This document shows positions 58,834 through 64,000 of a stretch of DNA of 64,000 nucleotides, piece by piece. The translations under genes and the position numbers were made by a program. This DNA comes from DAOTYH01 sp034435015. GTDB lineage: Bacteria; Chloroflexota; Anaerolineae; Aggregatilineales; UBA3940. A model generated the notes under the pieces. It worked only from the letters and a program-made list of their open reading frames with translations. It made no database searches and was not told the DNA's origin. Position 1 is the first letter of the stretch; every line of letters starts with the position of its first letter. The stretch covers positions 1-64,000 of the forward strand of contig DAOTYH010000052.1 in assembly GCA_034435015.1 (NCBI GenBank). The letters are read 5' to 3'.

Positions 58834-61800
58834 GACCCGCTTCTTCCGAATCATTCGATCCAGACCGGCGCAGACGGCGGGTCTGCTGGCGGTGATCAGC
58901 GCCCTGTCCCTGACCGCCCTTCACCCCTTGATGTTTGGAGCATTGCCCGCCAGCCCCGATGGGCCGCTCCATCTGTACCGGCTGGTGGCGCTGGATCATG
59001 CCGTGCGGCATGGCCTGCTGTGGCCGCGCTACCTGCCGGGGATGCTGTATGGCTATGGTGTCCCTCTCTTCAACTACTATTCACCGCTGTATCTTTACCC
59101 CTCCGAGCTGTTCCGTCTGGCAGGCTTATCCTTCGTCAACTCACTGCTGGCGGGTCTGGCCTTGTATATGCTTCTAGGGGCGCTGGGCGCTTATCTGCTG
59201 GGGCGTGCATGGAATGGCCCGGTAGCAGGAATAGGAGTAGCAGGGGCATACCTCTATGCGCCTTATCTGCTCTACGAAGCGTTACGGCGCGGAGTGCTGG
59301 CGCAGTATGCCGCGCTGGCGATCCTGCCGTGGGTGTTATGGGCGTTCTGGCGGACAGCCAGACAGGGCCGGCGCCGGGACCTCCTGCTGGCGGTGATCTG
59401 CTACAGCCTGTTGATTTTGATGCATAACATCACCGCGCTGTACGGTACGGCCTTGCTGGCGGCCTGTTGCCTCTATTTGTGGTGGACCAGCCCCGATCCG
59501 CCGCGTGCCTTCCTGCGGCTGGCTGTTGCGTTGATCCTGCCGCTGGGACTGACTGCTTTTTTCTGGTTGCCCGCCCTGGCCGAGACAAGCTATGTCCATA
59601 TCGAGCGTGTAACGCACTATGTGCCGGTGCTTGACTTTCACAACAACTTCCAGTCGCTGGGCGAGATATTCGCTCCCCCGTTGACGGCTGACCTGACACA
59701 GCTTCATCCGCCGGTGCCACGCACGCTGGGCTGGCCTCAGATTACACTGGCCCTGCTGGGTCTCGCTTTGATCGTGTGGCCGGGCGCCGCATCCCCAGAT
59801 GAGCGCAAGAGGCTGTACGCTCCCTCTTTGCTGGCCTTGGGAGCGTTGGCGGGACTTATCTTTCTCGACACACGCGCCTCAGGCTGGATATGGCAGATCG
59901 TGCCGTTGATGCACTATATCCAGTTCCCGTGGCGGTTGCTTGGCCCTGCCAGCCTGTTGCTGGCGTTGCTGGCCGGCACGGGTGTTGTGATGGTTGCGCG
60001 GCGCATCCCCTGGGCGGCTGGACGGGCTGTCTGGGTAGCGGTGTGCCTGATCACCTTCATCGGCTACGGCCTGCCATGGTTGTACGGTGTCTATCTGCCG
60101 GACCAGCCAACCTCCATTGTGGATGCACAGAACTTTGAACGAGAAACAGGCTGGCTGGCCGGCACAGGTGAAGGGGAGTACGTCCCCCGCTGGACAACCG
60201 AACTGCCTGACCCCGCCCGTCTGATCGGCCTGTATGCACAGAATGAAGTCATCCCTCGACTGCAACCCAACCCGCAGATCAGCGTTGAGACGGCAGACTG
60301 GGGGCTGACTCGTGCCGCTCTGACTTTTACAGCCCGTACAGATACGACACTGGTCTTTGACTGGATATACTTCCCCGGCTGGTGGGCACGCCTTGACGGG
60401 GAGAAGGTGCTGATCGTACCTGCCAATCCGCAGGGATTGATCCGCGTTGATGTGCCGGCAGGGACCCATCAGTTGGAACTAGGTTTTGGCCTGACACCCC
60501 TCCGGCTGGGAGCGCTCATCGGCAGTGGCCTCTCGCTGGCATTGACAGCCGGAGCAATGATGCTTCCTATCTACCGATCAGGCCGAAGCGAGATGGAGGA
60601 GACCCCTCAAGCTCAAGTGTTAGGACAACGTTCGGCGGCGGCTGTGATGATTGCAACGGCGCTGGTCGGGGTGCTGATGTTCGCTGGAAAGGTCTTTCTG
60701 GTGGATAACCTTGAGACCCCTATCAAGCGGGAGCGGTTCGCCAATGGGTTGCAGGCAGGCTTGCAGACGCCCGTACAGGCCAATTTCAACCATGAGATCA
60801 CCCTGCTGGGCTGTGACCTGCCGAACAACCGGATCGCTTCGGGGAGTCCAACACGGCTGGCGCTGTACTGGCAGCTCTCAGGCGGGATGGTAAACGAGGA
60901 TTACTCCAGTGTGGTTTATCTGCGTGACGCGGCGGGTCACATTGTGTGGCAGACTATCTCTCAGCATCCCGGCGGCTACCCTACCACCGACTGGGTGCCC
61001 GGCTTCTATGTTCAGGAGCGGGTTACGTTGCAGGTCCCCTCTGGAACCCCGCCCGGAATATACACTATCGAGGTTGGGTTGTACTCGCATACGGCTGGCC
61101 GGAATCTCGATGTCTTTGATGCAGGCGGAAATCCGCTGGGGGTGACAGCCCCCATTGGGACGCTTGAAGTCACCCGTCCTCCGCGCCCTGCCCGGCTGAA
61201 TGATCTGGGGTATGAGCAAGGGTTCAATGCTCATCTGACAGACGATCTGACCTTTTTAGCCATGACTCCTCTGCCAGAGAACGGTGAGGTGGGCCAGCCA
61301 TTGGCTGTGATCTGGGCATGGCGGGCACGCTCGAATCTGCAACAGGTCTATCACGCCCGCCTGATCTGGCTGGATCAGAGCGGAGTAGTAGCGGCTTCTT
61401 CGCCGGCTGTGCCGCCGGCTACCGGCTACCCGACTGATCAATGGCGGCGGGGCGATGTGTGGCGGGGAGTCCATCTGCTGTATATCCCCGGCAGGCTGGA
61501 GCAGGGGACATATCAGGTCGCCGTTCAATTGACCGATGCCTCCGGCGGTCCGGTCGGGGAGTATTTTGTGATCGGAGAGATGGCAGTCAGCACGCCGGAG
61601 CGTCATTTCGAGGCGCCGCCAATGGCTGTTACAGCCAACACAGCTTGGGAGAATGGGATCGTTCTGCTGGGGTATGACCTGCCCCGCAGGCGGGTATCAC
61701 AGGGGGACGGCCTGCACCTGATCCTATACTGGCAACCCCAGAATGAAATCACGCAAAGCCTAACTGTGTTCGTCCACCTCTACGACAGCGAGGGGCATAT

Positions 61801-62029
61801 CGCCGCTCAGCAGGACCATATTCCGGTGAACGGCTCGCGTCCTACTGCCGGCTGGGCACCTGCTGAGGTCGTGAGCGATCCTTATTCGCTGTTTATCAGC
61901 TCGGATGTCCCCCCCGGACGCTATCATCTGCGGGTGGGCTGGTATGATGCTGTGACAGGTGTGCGGGTCCCCCTGACGGGCGGGGGTGACTTCTGGGCAC
62001 TGCCCGACACGATCACCGTGATACCTTGA
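58808..62029 (+). CDS. large PTPS-related integral membrane protein with C-terminal beta-sandwich repeats
   Basis: 1073 residues. Residues 1-590 hold about twelve membrane helices in the style of GT-C glycosyltransferases or 6-pyruvoyl-tetrahydropterin-synthase-related membrane proteins. The extracytoplasmic loop ALPASPDGPLHLYRLVAL with LLWPRYLPGMLYGYGVPLFN, YYSPLYLYPSELF is typical. The C-terminal 430 residues seem to be three consecutive beta-sandwich modules; the first and third carry similar starts (ITLLGCDLPNNRIASGSP and IVLLGYDLPRRRVSQGDG) and PGxYxIxVGLY/PGRYHLRVGWY ends. It probably builds or modifies a cell-surface glycan; the reaction is not known. Confidence 0.8.
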   Translation: MTPPASRVRTRFFRIIRSRPAQTAGLLAVISALSLTALHPLMFGALPASPDGPLHLYRLVALDHAVRHGLLWPRYLPGMLYGYGVPLFNYYSPLYLYPSELFRLAGLSFVNSLLAGLALYMLLGALGAYLLGRAWNGPVAGIGVAGAYLYAPYLLYEALRRGVLAQYAALAILPWVLWAFWRTARQGRRRDLLLAVICYSLLILMHNITALYGTALLAACCLYLWWTSPDPPRAFLRLAVALILPLGLTAFFWLPALAETSYVHIERVTHYVPVLDFHNNFQSLGEIFAPPLTADLTQLHPPVPRTLGWPQITLALLGLALIVWPGAASPDERKRLYAPSLLALGALAGLIFLDTRASGWIWQIVPLMHYIQFPWRLLGPASLLLALLAGTGVVMVARRIPWAAGRAVWVAVCLITFIGYGLPWLYGVYLPDQPTSIVDAQNFERETGWLAGTGEGEYVPRWTTELPDPARLIGLYAQNEVIPRLQPNPQISVETADWGLTRAALTFTARTDTTLVFDWIYFPGWWARLDGEKVLIVPANPQGLIRVDVPAGTHQLELGFGLTPLRLGALIGSGLSLALTAGAMMLPIYRSGRSEMEETPQAQVLGQRSAAAVMIATALVGVLMFAGKVFLVDNLETPIKRERFANGLQAGLQTPVQANFNHEITLLGCDLPNNRIASGSPTRLALYWQLSGGMVNEDYSSVVYLRDAAGHIVWQTISQHPGGYPTTDWVPGFYVQERVTLQVPSGTPPGIYTIEVGLYSHTAGRNLDVFDAGGNPLGVTAPIGTLEVTRPPRPARLNDLGYEQGFNAHLTDDLTFLAMTPLPENGEVGQPLAVIWAWRARSNLQQVYHARLIWLDQSGVVAASSPAVPPATGYPTDQWRRGDVWRGVHLLYIPGRLEQGTYQVAVQLTDASGGPVGEYFVIGEMAVSTPERHFEAPPMAVTANTAWENGIVLLGYDLPRRRVSQGDGLHLILYWQPQNEITQSLTVFVHLYDSEGHIAAQQDHIPVNGSRPTAGWAPAEVVSDPYSLFISSDVPPGRYHLRVGWYDAVTGVRVPLTGGGDFWALPDTITVIP

Positions 62030-62031
62030 CC

Positions 62032-62050
62032 CCTGCGCCTGCCCCGCAGG
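62032..62050. terminator. short hairpin between convergent genes
   Basis: CCTGCG (62032-62037) pairs with CGCAGG (62045-62050) around seven bases. Stops are at 62029 and 62054. Weak. Confidence 0.35.
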
Positions 62051-62053
62051 AGG

Positions 62054-63010
62054 CTACAGGAACGAGTATAACTGCGCCGGTCGAACAGGCTCTTCCCCTT
62101 CGCCCTTATAGACAGCCTGCATCCATCGGATTGTTCTGGGGATGCCTTCAGCCAGCCTGACCTCGCACCTGTGATCGAGGTCGCGGATTGCTTTGGTAAG
62201 GTCCACCTTCTTGTCTTTGGTCGTGAATGGCTCTCCCTCGACGTACTCAACCAGACGGTCATCCTTGCCGAGGTAATTCAGAATCAGGTCAGAGACCTGC
62301 TTCATGTCGTGGTATTCATCCCCGCCGATGTTATAGACCTCGCCCGGCTGGAAGTTGTTGATGATGTTGGCCAGAGTGCGGACGGTGTCGGTTACATAGG
62401 TCGAGGTACGGTGATGCCCTAGATATACCCTGTAGGGCATATCGTGGAGAGCATGGTAGATGAACTTGCAGATCGCACTGCGGTATGTGCTGTAATACTC
62501 GCCGGGGCCGTAGGTGTTGAACAGGCGTACCCGGACTGTCTCCGTGCCGAACTGGGCGGCAGAGTTCATGATCTGTAGCTCGCCTACCCACTTGGTGATG
62601 GCGTAGTCGTTGAGTTGTCGGACTTCATATTTGTCCATCACATCCTCTGACATGACCCCGTCCCAGTCACCGTAAACCTCGGACGAACTGAAGAAGATCA
62701 TGCGGAACTTGTATCGTTCCTGAAGCCTCAGCAGGTTCTTGGTCCCGATCACGTTACTACGCCAGAGGGTGTCGTAAAAGTCCTCGCCGTTCCAGCGGCC
62801 AAACTCAGCCGCCAGATGATACACATAGTCATACTGATTGGCCTCAAAGACGCGCTGAAGCTGATAGAAGCTCCCCACGTCACAGCGATGGTAGAAAGGA
62901 TCATGATGATGGGGGAGATCAAGCACGTGTACCTCATGGCCGCGTTTCCGCAACTCAAGCACCAACACGTGCCCGACTGTCCCCAGTCCTCCGGTAGCTA
63001 GAATCTTCAT
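62054..63010 (-). CDS. NAD-dependent sugar-nucleotide epimerase/dehydratase
   Basis: 318 residues, extended short-chain dehydrogenase. The Rossmann loop is GGLGTVGHVLV (GxxGxxG), the acidic residue for NAD ribose is in VHVLDLPHH, and the catalytic Ser and Tyr-x3-Lys are in FFSSSEVYGDWDG and YAITKW. RLFNTYGPGEYYSTYRSAIC and NIGGDEYHDMKQVSD fit UDP-glucose-4-epimerase-like enzymes. Substrate uncertain. ATG 63010 is preferred to 63058 because GAGGAAA is correctly spaced and the Rossmann strand then starts at residue 2. It is 35 bases after the flippase gene. Confidence 0.9.
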   Translation of the reverse strand: MKILATGGLGTVGHVLVLELRKRGHEVHVLDLPHHHDPFYHRCDVGSFYQLQRVFEANQYDYVYHLAAEFGRWNGEDFYDTLWRSNVIGTKNLLRLQERYKFRMIFFSSSEVYGDWDGVMSEDVMDKYEVRQLNDYAITKWVGELQIMNSAAQFGTETVRVRLFNTYGPGEYYSTYRSAICKFIYHALHDMPYRVYLGHHRTSTYVTDTVRTLANIINNFQPGEVYNIGGDEYHDMKQVSDLILNYLGKDDRLVEYVEGEPFTTKDKKVDLTKAIRDLDHRCEVRLAEGIPRTIRWMQAVYKGEGEEPVRPAQLYSFL

Positions 63011-63045
63011 GCGTTTTCCTCGATCTGATGTGCTCTCGATTTGGT

Positions 63046-64000
63046 TCACGACCGCCAAGTATCCCCCCTCCGGCCATAAATATCAAGCAGTGACAGCCCC
63101 AGACGCGGCATGGCGTACACCACTATCATGAGGATCATCACCCCCATGATGATATCAAAGGTCAGGGCGGCTCCTACAGCGCCCAAGTAATGGATGAACG
63201 GTATTAACAGCGCAATCCTTAGCAGGATCGTGGCGATGCTGTAGTAGGTGACGATGGGCAGTTTGTTCTGAGCCATTGCCATCGGGCGTACCCAGCGGAA
63301 GACGCTGTCCAGCACGACGCCAAAGCCGAGAATACGGATCAAAAGAGCGACGGGCGCGTAGGCCTCGCCGTAGAAAAGCCATACCAGCCAGTCAGCGGTG
63401 ACGATCAGGAACAGCCAGCAGGCTGAGCTGACGGCAAGGCTGATCAGTGAGAACCGCCTGATCAGGGATTTGCTCCGCTTGGTATCCTGACGTGCCCACG
63501 CTTCATTCAACTCCGGGTAGATCACGCTGATGGCGGGCACAGTCGGGATGGCGATCAGGGTGGCCGCGTTGTGCGCGATGTTGAAGTAACTCACCTCGGC
63601 GGCAGTGCGCAGTGCTCCCAGCAGAAGCACATCTACATTAGCTGAGATCGCTTTGAGTGAGGCGATCACGCTGGTGTGAAATGCAAACGGCAGGAACTGC
63701 CGCCAAGCTCCTATATAATCGGCCCGGCCTATTTTCCCTTCCAGCCGCCCGATATTTGAGATCAACAGCCACAACCCGACCACGGCCCACAGCACAAACG
63801 AGAAGGCTGAAACGATAACATATCCCCACATCACAGCCACAAGGCCGTGAGGGGCCAGCAGAGTCAGCGTGATCGTGCGGCACAGGCTGATCAGGATCAT
63901 GCCGGAGGCCAGCAGGTTAAAGCGCTTATAGACGTTGACCAGTGCTGTGAAGGATTCCTCCAGTGTGGAGAAGGGGATGGTAAGGAGATAGATCAGCACC
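63046..64000 (-). CDS. polysaccharide flippase (Wzx/MATE-like), partial
   Basis: At least 317 residues; the 5' end lies beyond the right edge of the window. The visible part has about eight membrane helices. YKRFNLLASGMILISLCRTI, FHTSVIASLKAISANVDVLL, LGALRTAAEVSYFNIAHNAA and PAISVIYPELNEAWARQD are typical of oligosaccharide flippases of the polysaccharide biosynthesis family. It would move lipid-linked glycan units across the membrane. With the epimerase and the PTPS-related protein it suggests a surface-polysaccharide locus continuing to the right. Confidence 0.88.
   Translation of the reverse strand, partial: VLIYLLTIPFSTLEESFTALVNVYKRFNLLASGMILISLCRTITLTLLAPHGLVAVMWGYVIVSAFSFVLWAVVGLWLLISNIGRLEGKIGRADYIGAWRQFLPFAFHTSVIASLKAISANVDVLLLGALRTAAEVSYFNIAHNAATLIAIPTVPAISVIYPELNEAWARQDTKRSKSLIRRFSLISLAVSSACWLFLIVTADWLVWLFYGEAYAPVALLIRILGFGVVLDSVFRWVRPMAMAQNKLPIVTYYSIATILLRIALLIPFIHYLGAVGAALTFDIIMGVMILMIVVYAMPRLGLSLLDIYGRRGDTWRS

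Noticed and set aside
1..64000. tRNA, rRNA, insertion sequences, prophage or known defence systems
   Set aside because: Gene-free gaps were read on both strands; no cloverleaf with a T-loop consensus, no transposase or integrase and no recognised defence genes were found.

Overview
The window looks like chromosomal DNA from a member of the Chloroflexota, probably an Anaerolineae-type lineage. This is inferred from gene content and protein style; no marker gene was compared. The signs are many paralogous multi-GAF sensor proteins, Thr/Pro-rich extracytoplasmic linkers, lipoproteins with LAGC-type lipoboxes, LysM and Mut7-C proteins, a large PTPS-related membrane protein, and a TPR protein full of P-[DS]-W-L motifs. 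Base composition looks moderately GC-rich and even. I see no insertion sequence, prophage, CRISPR array, tRNA or rRNA.

Layout. 1-4.7 kb: a broken DUF123 gene, an AEC-type permease, and a minus-strand block with an alkaline-phosphatase-superfamily phosphodiesterase, ATP sulfurylase (sat) and a small membrane protein. 5.0-25 kb: the centrepiece, a collinear signalling locus. It holds two stand-alone receivers, six multi-GAF proteins without any recognised output domain (one soluble, three with multi-pass membrane regions, one Cache-HAMP, one helical-HAMP), one 1866-residue Cache-HAMP-GAF-histidine kinase with two receivers, and then a threonine-synthase-type PLP enzyme fused in frame to a complete receiver domain. 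The last receiver of the kinase has Glu in place of the phosphorylatable Asp. Together these suggest a phosphorelay in which many GAF inputs share one kinase and one possible output is an amino-acid biosynthetic enzyme.

25-38 kb: DMT transporter, C69 peptidase, parvulin lipoprotein, three related surface proteins, rsmI, a greA-lysS unit behind a structured leader with two terminator-like hairpins, a PCuAC copper chaperone, and minus-strand methyltransferase, DedA, slipin, DUF1461 and truncated spermidine-synthase-like membrane genes. 38.4-39 kb: a good promoter, two very stable hairpins and a NYN-domain pseudogene with an internal deletion. 39-43 kb: a glyoxylate aminotransferase next to a GlcD/GlcF-like flavo-iron-sulfur oxidoreductase, probably one short pathway.

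43-64 kb: housekeeping and envelope genes: NUDIX, LysM lipoprotein, CoaE fused to a GNAT-like domain, OsmC, NAGPA-like lipoprotein, the 1259-residue TPR/WL-repeat protein, ndk, rsfS, two Mut7-C proteins flanking thpR and uvrC, EthD, the large PTPS-related membrane protein, a sugar-nucleotide epimerase and a partial flippase running off the right edge.

Product names come from reading motifs in the translations; no database search was run. Domain boundaries are approximate.
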